DNA from: Monomorium pharaonis
Lineage: Eukaryota; Arthropoda; Insecta; Hymenoptera; Formicidae
DNA length: 64,000 bases
Reading direction: 5' to 3'
NCBI RefSeq assembly: GCF_013373865.1
Contig: NC_050469.1
Coordinates: 12,992,740 to 13,056,739 of the forward strand
The position numbers and the translations under genes are program-made. Shown in pieces: positions 23,179 to 34,621 of this stretch (the stretch's first letter is position 1; the number at the start of each line of letters is the position of its first letter). Below the pieces are notes generated by a model. The model saw only the letters and a program-made list of their open reading frames with translations. It made no database searches and was not told where the DNA came from.

Positions 23179-25441
23179 TACCTCACTTCGACATAATTAA
23201 TCTCCTTATTAATATATTAACAGCCTTGATTAAAATAAATACATTTATAACAAATAGTCTCATAATTTATATAATATTAAAGATAATTCCGACTGGCTAA
23301 TGATTCTGATTATAAGTTTAAAGATACAGTTCAATCGAAACACCAGACCGTAGTATCTTGTTAAATATACTTATCATTAAATTAAATAATATTATTATAA
23401 TACAAAACAGTACATTTCGATTTGTTCCGGATTATTCATGTAACACAAACAAAAGAACTTAACGGGTACGATAAAAATGATACCCCAGCTATCTCCAGCC
23501 GCTCGGGGAGCATGAAAAGCAATCGCGATGTCAATTTACTGGCGAACATCAAGCTTTTATCATGAAAGCGTTGTCTATACGCAACGTGTATTGTTGGAAT
23601 ATTACACCGTACAATAACAAGCGACGCCTGTGTGCATTGTTCGAATATAACATCGATCATTAATGTATCGAAAATACATTAAAAAGGATAATTAAACGGA
23701 TTACAATGATTAAATGTAAAAGCGTTTCTTGTAAATATATAATGCGAGATAAATATATTACGATCTTATATAAAAAGTAACTGTGTAGGCATACCTATAT
23801 TAATGGCATCTTTGTTGAGAAAAGCAGCTCCTAATTGATCAAAGAATAATGCATGAAGCATCGGCGCTAAATTAACTCCGTATGAAGTCCGTGTAAGAAC
23901 GTTTTACGAGCCATCCAATACGGTGTATCGGGAGGTGCGCGCATGTGTGTACAATTAAAGATCGCTACTACCAGTTATCATGACTTAACCGACGGTTAAG
24001 TGGTATTAGCTGACGCATCGGTTTGTTAACTCGTCGACACGGTAGGCGCACAATTCCGAACGTTCCGTTAGACACGGCAAAACCGCGTGGAAGAAAGAAA
24101 AACAGTCGGGGGCACATAATCCGTCTTGTATATACCGAGTACACTCGCGAATTTCTATCCCCCACCCTCTTCACGGGTGGATAATAAATTGTAACGTATA
24201 TACTATTAGCGAGAGCGAAAGCTCGTCTGCAGCTATACACACCAGTCACGCATGCGTTGTTGGAAAACCGTACGGCGAAAGTAAAGATTCGCTTTCGTAG
24301 CGGTTTATTATAAGTCTGCCTCTCGCACGCGCGATATAATGTATTATAATTATCAAATTATAACGCGAGAAAATGACGTTACCGACAAAATCGACGGCGG
24401 CGGCTAGTCGAATTAGCGATGCCTGACACGCTGGACCACCACCGCCTTCGAAGTCATTGTCTATTCCGTTTCAATTCAATCAGCTGTAATCAATTTAACG
24501 AGAACTCTGTAAAGTAGGTTACTCTCCCTAAAAGTTGGATACTAATTTTTAGAGATAACAATTGCTATTGCATAAGACGAATATCCTAGGAACGTTTTTT
24601 TTTTTTTACGTTAATTGTTATAACATTTAAAATAATCTGCCTTAAATATTTTTATTTAAAAATTACTATAAAATTTTAATATTATAAAGAAAACATTTAA
24701 GATTAATAATAATAAGTTTCCAGATATGTATATAGAGTAAGTGTTTTAAAATAAGGACATGATTGATTTATCGAAACATATCACATAACACAATAAATTA
24801 CTGGCTTCCATAAAAGTTTTAAAGTGTCTTCGATATTTGGGCGCAATATAAAAGAATTTTAGCTTCAAATAATTGTACATTTAAAATGAGTAAATATAAA
24901 ATGAAATAAATTGTTGATATAAAAAATTAATTTTTTAGAAAAAGTTGTAACTCAAGCATTTATGTATACTATGTGTTGTTACATATTCATTTATTAATTT
25001 TTATTTCGTTATTTATTTATTTATTTATTTTTATTATTTCTGATCACAATCCATTTATATGTATACATTTCGTGTTGCGTCCAAATTCGTTTTTCCACGG
25101 AGGTAGAGTAAAATAGGATTTCGGAGGATTTTGGTGCGCGCGTGCCTATATTAAATTATTTTTTGAAAGTGGAATTTATTTAATAAAAATATACATCGGA
25201 ATGCATAAAGAGTAGAGAATGTAGCTCGTTCGTTTCTGCGGAGCGCGAATCCCACAGAGCGGGGTTTGTACAAACGGTCGCACGTGCGAAAATTCGTCTA
25301 AGTGGTATGCCGTTGCGACATCCGCGCTGTCGCAATTAGCGAGGCTCTGCGACACAGACACGCGTGCGTTTCGGAGAAAAATTGCGGTTTTTCGTCTGCG
25401 GAGTATAGTGACGTCATCGCCATGAACTCACCTCGTCAAGC
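23176..25441. other. Gene-free interval left of the foldback element
   Basis: No supported gene. There is a CpG-containing stretch at 23900-24480 and AT-rich sequence with a T-run at about 24597-24608. Short ATTTATTT repeats occur near 25010-25030. Confidence 0.4.
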
Positions 25442-25450
25442 ATAATTACG
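25442..25450. repeat. Left 9-bp target-site duplication (ATAATTACG)
   Basis: Identical to 34613-34621, immediately outside the perfectly complementary ends ACGTCTATAAAGC and GCTTTATAGACGT of the 9.16 kb element. Nine-base duplications are typical of Mutator-like and Foldback transposition. Confidence 0.8.
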
Positions 25451-26121
25451 ACGTCTATAAAGCTGGCACAGCCACTTTAGCACAATCGAATAAAACTTAT
25501 ATAAAAATTTAGTGCTCTTTTGTTGCTAATTAGTTGCTCCATTCCCAATTTTGTTGCTCCAGCCGATTCGGAGAAAATAGAGGCTGTGCCAACTTAAAAT
25601 TTAGTTAGCACAACCGATAAAAATTTTTTTAAAAAATTAAACAAATGCGGTGGATTCCTTTAGATCTAATTAGTTGCTAATTAGTTGCTCTATTCCCAAA
25701 TTTTTTGCTCTATTATTAAATTCCGAAAACCACCCCAAAATTACCCTAGAGCAACAAAACATTCTAAAATTATAAATAACCACATATATCGAATGATAAC
25801 AGTTCCTCGGTTTTATTGCTCGAAATTTATAACAATTCCGATTTTGTTGCTCCACCTTTATTGATTAAAAACCACCCCCAGCCACTCCACATTAGCACAA
25901 CACCTTAAAACTGAAAATAGTAGCTAAATCTCGACAGATAACGCTTCACAGATTTTGTTGCTCGCAGTTTATAACAATTCTGATTTTGTTGCTCCATCAA
26001 TATCGATTAAAAACCACCCCTAACAACTCCACATTAGCATAACAATAAAACTGAAAATAGTAATTATATCTCGATACTGATAACGCTTCACCGATTTTGT
26101 TGCTTGCAGTTTATAACTTTA
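25451..26121 (+). repeat. Left outer arm of foldback element
   Basis: This 0.67 kb non-tandem sequence is rich in the phrases gttgctcc, gcacaacc and attagttgct, often repeated in loose form. It pairs with 33942-34612 with only scattered differences (for example cccaatttt against cccgatttt, and agaggctgtg against aaaggctgtg when aligned). Confidence 0.85.
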
Positions 26122-29100
26122 TTGCAATAAACAATTGGCAACAAATTCAAAACTTGCATATCTTTTCAGAAACTAAATCGAGAAAGACTTTAATACCGAA
26201 ATTAGTCTAGCAACAAATTCTATAAGAGTACTTTACTCTTGAACGCGTCCCAGCACAACCACTCTTTCAGCTAGTTTTTTGCAATAAACAATTAGCAACA
26301 AATTCGGAAACTGCATATCCTTTGAGCACCTAAATCGAGAAACATTTTAATACCGTAATTAGTCGAGCAACAAATTCTGTAAGGGTACTTTACTCTTGAA
26401 CGCGTCCCAGCACAACCACTCTTTCAGCCAGTTTTTTGCAATAAACAATTAGCAACAAATTTGGAAACTGCAAATCCTTTGAGCACCTAAATCGAGAAAC
26501 ATTTTAATACCGTAATTAGTCGAGCAACAAATTCTGTAAGGGTACTTTACTCTTGAACGCGTCCCAGCACAACCACTCTTTCAGCCAGTTTTTTGCAATA
26601 AACAATTAGCAACAAATTTGGAAACTGCAAATCCTTTGAGCACCTAAATCGAGAAACATTTTAATACCGTAATTAGTCGAGCAACAAATTCTGTAAGGGT
26701 ACTTTACTCTTGAACGCGTCCCAGCACAACCACTCTTTCAGCCAGTTTTTTGCAATAAACAATTAGCAACAAATTTGGAAACTGCAAATCCTTTGAGCAC
26801 CTAAATCGAGAAACATTTTAATACCGTAATTAGTCGAGCAACAAATTCTGTAAGGGTACTTTACTCTTGAACGCGTCCCAGCACAACCACTCTTTCAGCC
26901 AGTTTTTTGCAATAAACAATTAGCAACAAATTTGGAAACTGCAAATCCTTTGAGCACCTAAATCGAGAAACATTTTAATACCGTAATTAGTCGAGCAACA
27001 AATTCTGTAAGGGTACTTTACTCTTGAACGCGTCCCAGCACAACCACTCTTTCAGCCAGTTTTTTGCAATAAACAATTAGCAACAAATTTGGAAACTGCA
27101 AATCCTTTGAGCACCTAAATCGAGAAACATTTTAATACCGTAATTAGTCGAGCAACAAATTCTGTAAGGGTACTTTACTCTTGAACGCGTCCCAGCACAA
27201 CCACTCTTTCAGCCAGTTTTTTGCAATAAACAATTAGCAACAAATTTGGAAACTGCAAATCCTTTGAGCACCTAAATCGAGAAACATTTTAATACCGTAA
27301 TTAGTCGAGCAACAAATTCTGTAAGGGTACTTTACTCTTGAACGCGTCCCAGCACAACCACTCTTTCAGCCAGTTTTTTGCAATAAACAATTAGCAACAA
27401 ATTCGGAAACTGCATATCCTTTGAGCACCTAAATCGAGAAACATTTTAATACCGTAATTAGTCGAGCAACAAATTCTGTAAGGGTACTTTACTCTTGAAC
27501 GCGTCCCAACACAACCACTCTTTCAGCCAGTTTTTTGCAATAAACAATTAGCAACAAATTCGGAAACTGCATATCCTTTGAGCACCTAAATTGAGAAACA
27601 TTTTAATACCCTAATTAGTCGAGCAACAAATTCTGTAAGGGTACTTTACTCTTGAACGCGTCCCAGCACAACCACTCTTTCAGCCAGTTTTTTGCAATAA
27701 ACAATTAGCAACAAATTCGGAAACTGCATATCCTTTGAGCACCTAAATCGAGAAACATTTTAATACCGTAATTAGTCGAGCAACAAATTCTGTAAGGGTA
27801 CTTTACTCTTGAAAGCGTCCCAGCACAACCACTCTTTCAGCCAGTTTTTTGCAATAAACAATTAGCAACAAATTTGGAAACTGCAAATCCTTTGAGCACC
27901 TAAATCGAGAAACATTTTAATACCGTAATTAGTCGAGCAACAAATTCTGTAAGGGTACTTTACTCTTGAACGCGTCCCAACACAACCACTCTTTCAGCCA
28001 GTTTTTTGCAATAAACAATTAGCAACAAATTTGGAAACTGCAAATCCTTTGAGCACCTAAATCGAGAAACATTTTAATACCGTAATTAGTCGAGCAACAA
28101 ATTCTGTAAGGGTACTTTACTCTTGAACGCGTCCCAGCACAACCACTCTTTCAGCCAGTTTTTTGCAATAAACAATTAGCAACAAATTTGGAAACTGCAA
28201 ATCCTTTGAGCACCTAAATCGAGAAACATTTTAATACCGTAATTAGTCGAGCAACAAATTCTGTAAGGGTACTTTACTCTTGAACGCGTCCCAGCACAAC
28301 CACTCTTTCAGCCAGTTTTTTGCAATAAACAATTAGCAACAAATTTGGAAACTGCAAATCCTTTGAGCACCTAAATCGAGAAACATTTTAATACCGTAAT
28401 TAGTCGAGCAACAAATTCTGTAAGGGTACTTTACTCTTGAACGCGTCCCAGCACAACCACTCTTTCAGCCAGTTTTTTGCAATAAACAATTAGCAACAAA
28501 TTTGGAAACTGCAAATCCTTTGAGCACCTAAATCGAGAAACATTTTAATACCGTAATTAGTCGAGCAACAAATTCTGTAAGGGTACTTTACTCTTGAACG
28601 CGTCCCAGCACAACCACTCTTTCAGCCAGTTTTTTGCAATAAACAATTAGCAACAAATTTGGAAACTGCAAATCCTTTGAGCACCTAAATCGAGAAACAT
28701 TTTAATACCGTAATTAGTCGAGCAACAAATTCTGTAAGGGTACTTTACTCTTGAACGCGTCCCAGCACAACCACTCTTTCAGCCAGTTTTTTGCAATAAA
28801 CAATTAGCAACAAATTTGGAAACTGCAAATCCTTTGAGCACCTAAATCGAGAAACATTTTAATACCGTAATTAGTCGAGCAACAAATTCTGTAAGGGTAC
28901 TTTACTCTTGAACGCGTCCCAGCACAACCACTCTTTCAGCCAGTTTTTTGCAATAAACAATTAGCAACAAATTCGGAAACTGCATATCCTTTGAGCACCT
29001 AAATCGAGAAACATTTTAATACCGTAATTAGTCGAGCAACAAATTCTGTAAGGGTACTTTACTCTTGAACGCGTCCCAACACAACCACTCTTTCAGCCAG

Positions 29101-31571
29101 TTTTTTGCAATAAACAATTAGCAACAAATTCGGAAACTGCATATCCTTTGAGCACCTAAATTGAGAAACATTTTAATACCCTAATTAGTCGAGCAACAAA
29201 TTCTGTAAGGGTACTTTACTCTTGAACGCGTCCCAGCACAACCACTCTTTCAGCCAGTTTTTTGCAATAAACAATTAGCAACAAATTCGGAAACTGCATA
29301 TCCTTTGAGCACCTAAATCGAGAAACATTTTAATACCGTAATTAGTCGAGCAACAAATTCTGTAAGGGTACTTTACTCTTGAAAGCGTCCCAGCACAACC
29401 ACTCTTTCAGCCAGTTTTTTGCAATAAACAATTAGCAACAAATTTGGAAACTGCAAATCCTTTGAGCACCTAAATCGAGAAACATTTTAATACCGTAATT
29501 AGTCGAGCAACAAATTCTGTAAGGGTACTTTACTCTTGAACGCGTCCCAACACAACCACTCTTTCAGCCAGTTTTTTGCAATAAACAATTAGCAACAAAT
29601 TCGGAAACTGCATATCCTTTGAGCACCTAAATTGAGAAACATTTTAATACCCTAATTAGTCGAGCAACAAATTCTGTAAGGGTACTTTACTCTTGAACGC
29701 GTCCCAGCACAACCACTCTTTCAGCCAGTTTTTTGCAATAAACAATTAGCAACAAATTCGGAAACTGCATATCCTTTGAGCACCTAAATCGAGAAACATT
29801 TTAATACCGTAATTAGTCGAGCAACAAATTCTGTAAGGGTACTTTACTCTTGAAAGCGTCCCAGCACAACCACTCTTTCAGCCAGTTTTTTGCAATAAAC
29901 AATTAGCAACAAATTTGGAAACTGCAAATCCTTTGAGCACCTAAATCGAGAAACATTTTAATACCGTAATTAGTCGAGCAACAAATCTGTAAGGTACTTT
30001 ACTCTTGAACGCGTCCCAGCACAACCACTCTTTCAGCCAGTTTTTTGGCAATAAACAATTTAGCAACAAATTCGGAACTGCATATCCTTTGAGCACCTAA
30101 TTGAGAAACATTTTAATACCCGTAAATTAGTCCGAGCAACAAATTCTGTAGGGTACTTTATCTGAGCTTTGAACGCGTCCCAACAGCACAACCACTCTTT
30201 CAGCCAGTTTTTTGCAATAAACAATTAGCAACAAATTTGGAAACTGCAAATCCTTTGAGCACCTAAATCGAGAAACATTTTAATACCGTAATTAGTCGAG
30301 CAACAAATTCTGTAAGGGTACTTTACTCTTGAACGCGTCCCAGCACAACCACTCTTTCAGCCAGTTTTTTGCAATAAACAATTAGCAACAAATTTGGAAA
30401 CTGCAAATCCTTTGAGCACCTAAATCGAGAAACATTTTAATACCGTAATTAGTCGAGCAACAAATTCTGTAAGGGTACTTTACTCTTGAACGCGTCCCAG
30501 CACAACCACTCTTTCAGCCAGTTTTTTGCAATAAACAATTAGCAACAAATTTGGAAACTGCAAATCCTTTGAGCACCTAAATCGAGAAACATTTTAATAC
30601 CGTAATTAGTCGAGCAACAAATTCTGTAAGGGTACTTTACTCTTGAACGCGTCCCAGCACAACCACTCTTTCAGCCAGTTTTTTGCAATAAACAATTAGC
30701 AACAAATTCGGAAACTGCATATCCTTTGAGCACCTAAATCGAGAAACATTTTAATACCGTAATTAGTCGAGCAACAAATTCTGTAAGGGTACTTTACTCT
30801 TGAACGCGTCCCAACACAACCACTCTTTCAGCCAGTTTTTTGCAATAAACAATTAGCAACAAATTCGGAAACTGCATATCCTTTGAGCACCTAAATTGAG
30901 AAACATTTTAATACCCTAATTAGTCGAGCAACAAATTCTGTAAGGGTACTTTACTCTTGAACGCGTCCCAGCACAACCACTCTTTCAGCCAGTTTTTTGC
31001 AATAAACAATTAGCAACAAATTCGGAAACTGCATATCCTTTGAGCACCTAAATCGAGAAACATTTTAATACCGTAATTAGTCGAGCAACAAATTCTGTAA
31101 GGGTACTTTACTCTTGAAAGCGTCCCAGCACAACCACTCTTTCAGCCAGTTTTTTGCAATAAACAATTAGCAACAAATTTGGAAACTGCAAATCCTTTGA
31201 GCACCTAAATCGAGAAACATTTTAATACCGTAATTAGTCGAGCAACAAATTCTGTAAGGGTACTTTACTCTTGAACGCGTCCCAACACAACCACTCTTTC
31301 AGCCAGTTTTTTGCAATAAACAATTAGCAACAAATTTGGAAACTGCAAATCCTTTGAGCACCTAAATCGAGAAACATTTTAATACCGTAATTAGTCGAGC
31401 AACAAATTCTGTAAGGGTACTTTACTCTTGAACGCGTCCCAGCACAACCACTCTTTCAGCCAGTTTTTTGCAATAAACAATTAGCAACAAATTTGGAAAC
31501 TGCAAATCCTTTGAGCACCTAAATCGAGAAACATTTTAATACCGTAATTAGTCGAGCAACAAATTCTGTAA
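26122..31571 (+). repeat. 157-bp tandem repeat array, about 34 units (left arm)
   Basis: The gaacgcgtccc landmark recurs exactly every 157 bp (26241, 26398, 26555, 26712 and onward to 31430). The first unit is clearly diverged while inner units are almost identical, as expected of an array homogenised by unequal exchange. Two main variants alternate: one with aaattcgg...gcatatcc and one with aaatttgg...gcaaatcc. Rarer markers (cccaac, ttgagaaac with ccctaatt, gaaagcg) travel together in multi-unit blocks; for example, the block near 27400 recurs 1570 bp (10 units) later near 28970 and again near 30706. Confidence 0.95.
29985..30190 (+). repeat. Indel-ridden unit inside the left array
   Basis: Against its neighbours this stretch has about a dozen single-base gains and losses (acaaatctgtaaggtac, ttttttggcaata, aatttagc, cccgtaaattagtccg, tatctgagctttg), while units on both sides are near-perfect. 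The pattern looks like raw long-read error or an assembly join rather than natural drift. Confidence 0.7.
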
Positions 31572-33941
31572 GAATTGTTTATTGCAAAAACTTGCTGAAA
31601 GAGTGGTTGTGCTGGGACGCGTTCAAGAGTAAAGTACCCTTACAGAATTTGTTGCTCGACTAATTACGGTATTAAAATGTTTCTCGATTTAGGTGCTCAA
31701 AGGATATGCAGTTTCCGAATTTGTTGCTAATTGTTTATTGCAAAAAACTGGCTGAAAGAGTGGTTGTGCTGGGACGCGTTCAAAAGTAAAGTACCCTTAC
31801 AGAATTTGTTGCTCGACTAATTAGGGTATTAAAATGTTTCTCAATTTAGGTGCTCAAAGGATATGCAGTTTCCGAATTTGTTGCTAATTGTTTATTGCAA
31901 AAAACTGGCTGAAAGAGTGGTTGTGTTGGGACGCGTTCAAGAGTAAAGTACCCTTACAGAATTTGTTGCTCGACTAATTACGGTATTAAAATGTTTCTCG
32001 ATTTAGGTGCTCAAAGGATTTGCAGTTTCCAAATTTGTTGCTAATTGTTTATTGCAAAAAACTGGCTGAAAGAGTGGTTGTGCTGGGACGCTTTCAAGAG
32101 TAAAGTACCCTTACAGAATTTGTTGCTCGACTAATTACGGTATTAAAATGTTTCTCGATTTAGGTGCTCAAAGGATATGCAGTTTCCGAATTTGTTGCTA
32201 ATTGTTTATTGCAAAAAACTGGCTGAAAGAGTGGTTGTGCTGGGACGCGTTCAAGAGTAAAGTACCCTTACAGAATTTGTTGCTCGACTAATTAGGGTAT
32301 TAAAATGTTTCTCAATTTAGGTGCTCAAAGGATATGCAGTTTCCGAATTTGTTGCTAATTGTTTATTGCAAAAAACTGGCTGAAAGAGTGGTTGTGTTGG
32401 GACGCGTTCAAGAGTAAAGTACCCTTACAGAATTTGTTGCTCGACTAATTACGGTATTAAAATGTTTCTCGATTTAGGTGCTCAAAGGATTTGCAGTTTC
32501 CAAATTTGTTGCTAATTGTTTATTGCAAAAAACTGGCTGAAAGAGTGGTTGTGCTGGGACGCTTTCAAGAGTAAAGTACCCTTACAGAATTTGTTGCTCG
32601 ACTAATTACGGTATTAAAATGTTTCTCGATTTAGGTGCTCAAAGGATTTGCAGTTTCCAAATTTGTTGCTAATTGTTTATTGCAAAAAACTGGCTGAAAG
32701 AGTGGTTGTGCTGGGACGCGTTCAAGAGTAAAGTACCCTTACAGAATTTGTTGCTCGACTAATTACGGTATTAAAATGTTTCTCGATTTAGGTGCTCAAA
32801 GGATATGCAGTTTCCGAATTTGTTGCTAATTGTTTATTGCAAAAAACTGGCTGAAAGAGTGGTTGTGCTGGGACGCGTTCAAAAGTAAAGTACCCTTACA
32901 GAATTTGTTGCTCGACTAATTAGGGTATTAAAATGTTTCTCAATTTAGGTGCTCAAAGGATATGCAGTTTCCGAATTTGTTGCTAATTGTTTATTGCAAA
33001 AAACTGGCTGAAAGAGTGGTTGTGTTGGGACGCGTTCAAGAGTAAAGTACCCTTACAGAATTTGTTGCTCGACTAATTACGGTATTAAAATGTTTCTCGA
33101 TTTAGGTGCTCAAAGGATTTGCAGTTTCCAAATTTGTTGCTAATTGTTTATTGCAAAAAACTGGCTGAAAGAGTGGTTGTGCTGGGACGCTTTCAAGAGT
33201 AAAGTACCCTTACAGAATTTGTTGCTCGACTAATTACGGTATTAAAATGTTTCTCGATTTAGGTGCTCAAAGGATATGCAGTTTCCGAATTTGTTGCTAA
33301 TTGTTTATTGCAAAAAACTGGCTGAAAGAGTGGTTGTGCTGGGACGCGTTCAAGAGTAAAGTACCCTTACAGAATTTGTTGCTCGACTAATTACGGTATT
33401 AAAATGTTTCTCGATTTAGGTGCTCAAAGGATTTGCAGTTTCCAAATTTGTTGCTAATTGTTTATTGCAAAAAACTGGCTGAAAGAGTGGTTGTGCTGGG
33501 ACGCGTTCAAGAGTAAAGTACCCTTACAGAATTTGTTGCTCGACTAATTACGGTATTAAAATGTTTCTCGATTTAGGTGCTCAAAGGATTTGCAGTTTCC
33601 AAATTTGTTGCTAATTGTTTATTGCAAAAAACTGGCTGAAAGAGTGGTTGTGCTGGGACGCGTTCAAGAGTAAAGTACCCTTACAGAATTTGTTGCTCGA
33701 CTAATTACGGTATTAAAATGTTTCTCGATTTAGGTGCTCAAAGGATATGCAGTTTCCGAATTTGTTGCTAATTGTTTATTGCAAAAAACTAGCTGAAAGA
33801 GTGGTTGTGCTGGGACGCGTTCAAGAGTAAAGTACTCTTATAGAATTTGTTGCTAGACTAATTTCGGTATTAAAGTCTTTCTCGATTTAGTTTCTGAAAA
33901 GATATGCAAGTTTTGAATTTGTTGCCAATTGTTTATTGCAA
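31572..33941 (-). repeat. 157-bp tandem repeat array, about 15 units (right arm)
   Basis: The same unit in inverse orientation: gggacgcgttc recurs every 157 bp from 31614 to 33812. The outermost unit (about 33830-33941) is diverged in the same way as the left array's first unit. The marker variants (tgttggg, ttagggtatt with ctcaattt, gacgctttc) appear in mirrored order. The copy number is under half that of the left arm. Confidence 0.95.
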
Positions 33942-34612
33942 TAAAGTTATAAACTGCAAGCAACAAAATCGGTGAAGCGTTATCAGTATCGAGATATAAT
34001 TACTATTTTCAGTTTTATTGTTATGCTAATGTGGAGTTGTTAGGGGTGGTTTTTAATCGATATTGATGGAGCAACAAAATCAGAATTGTTATAAACTGCG
34101 AGCAACAAAATCTGTGAAGCGTTATCAGTCGAGATTTAGCTACTATTTTCAGTTTTAAGGTGTTGTGCTAATGTGGAGTGGCTGGGGGTGGTTTTTAATC
34201 AATAAAGGTGGAGCAACGAAATCGGAATTGTTATAAATTTCGAGCAATAAAACCGAGGAACTGTTATCATTCGATCTATGTGGTTATTTATAATTTTAGA
34301 ATGTTTTGTTGCTCTAGGGTAATTTTGGGGTGGTTTTCGGGGTTTAATAATGGAGCAAAAAATTTGGGAATAGAGCAACTAATTAGCAACTAATTAGATC
34401 TAAAGGAATCCACCGCATTTGTTTAATTTTTTTTTAAAATTTTTATTGGTTGTGCTAACTAAATTTTAAGTTGGCACAGCCTTTATTTTCTCCGAATCGG
34501 CTGGAGCAACAAAATCGGGAATGGAGCAACTAATTAGCAACAAAAGAGCACTAAATTTTTATATAAGTTTTATTCGATTGTGCTAAAGTGGCTGTGCCAG
34601 CTTTATAGACGT
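33942..34612 (-). repeat. Right outer arm of foldback element
   Basis: Inverted near-identical copy of 25451-26121, ending GCTTTATAGACGT. See the left arm for sequence character. Confidence 0.85.
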
Positions 34613-34621
34613 ATAATTACG
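34613..34621. repeat. Right 9-bp target-site duplication (ATAATTACG)
   Basis: Identical to 25442-25450 and abutting the element's right end. Confidence 0.8.

Larger units (their letters stand above)
25451..34612. mobile_element. 9.16 kb Foldback-like transposon with tandem-repeat arms
   Basis: The element begins ACGTCTATAAAGC and ends with its exact complement. Its outer arms (25451-26121 and 33942-34612) are nearly identical inverted copies. Inside them lie two opposed arrays of one 157-bp tandem repeat that meet head-to-head at 31571/31572. Thus at least 3 kb can pair on itself with essentially no loop. A 9-bp duplication (ATAATTACG) flanks it. Known Drosophila Foldback elements have long inverted repeats built of short tandem repeats and make 9-bp duplications, so a Foldback/MULE-related element is the best fit. 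There is no transposase or any other gene; the mirrored 61-codon frames near 25670-25855 and 34208-34393 are the same arm sequence read twice. Mobility would need a transposase from elsewhere. Confidence 0.85.

Noticed and set aside
25670..25855. 61-codon frame repeated at 34208-34393
   Set aside because: The two are the same foldback arm read on opposite strands; no domain or start context suggests a protein.
26122..33941. CRISPR-like array
   Set aside because: The whole 157-bp unit repeats with no variable spacers, inside an insect transposon; this is a tandem satellite.
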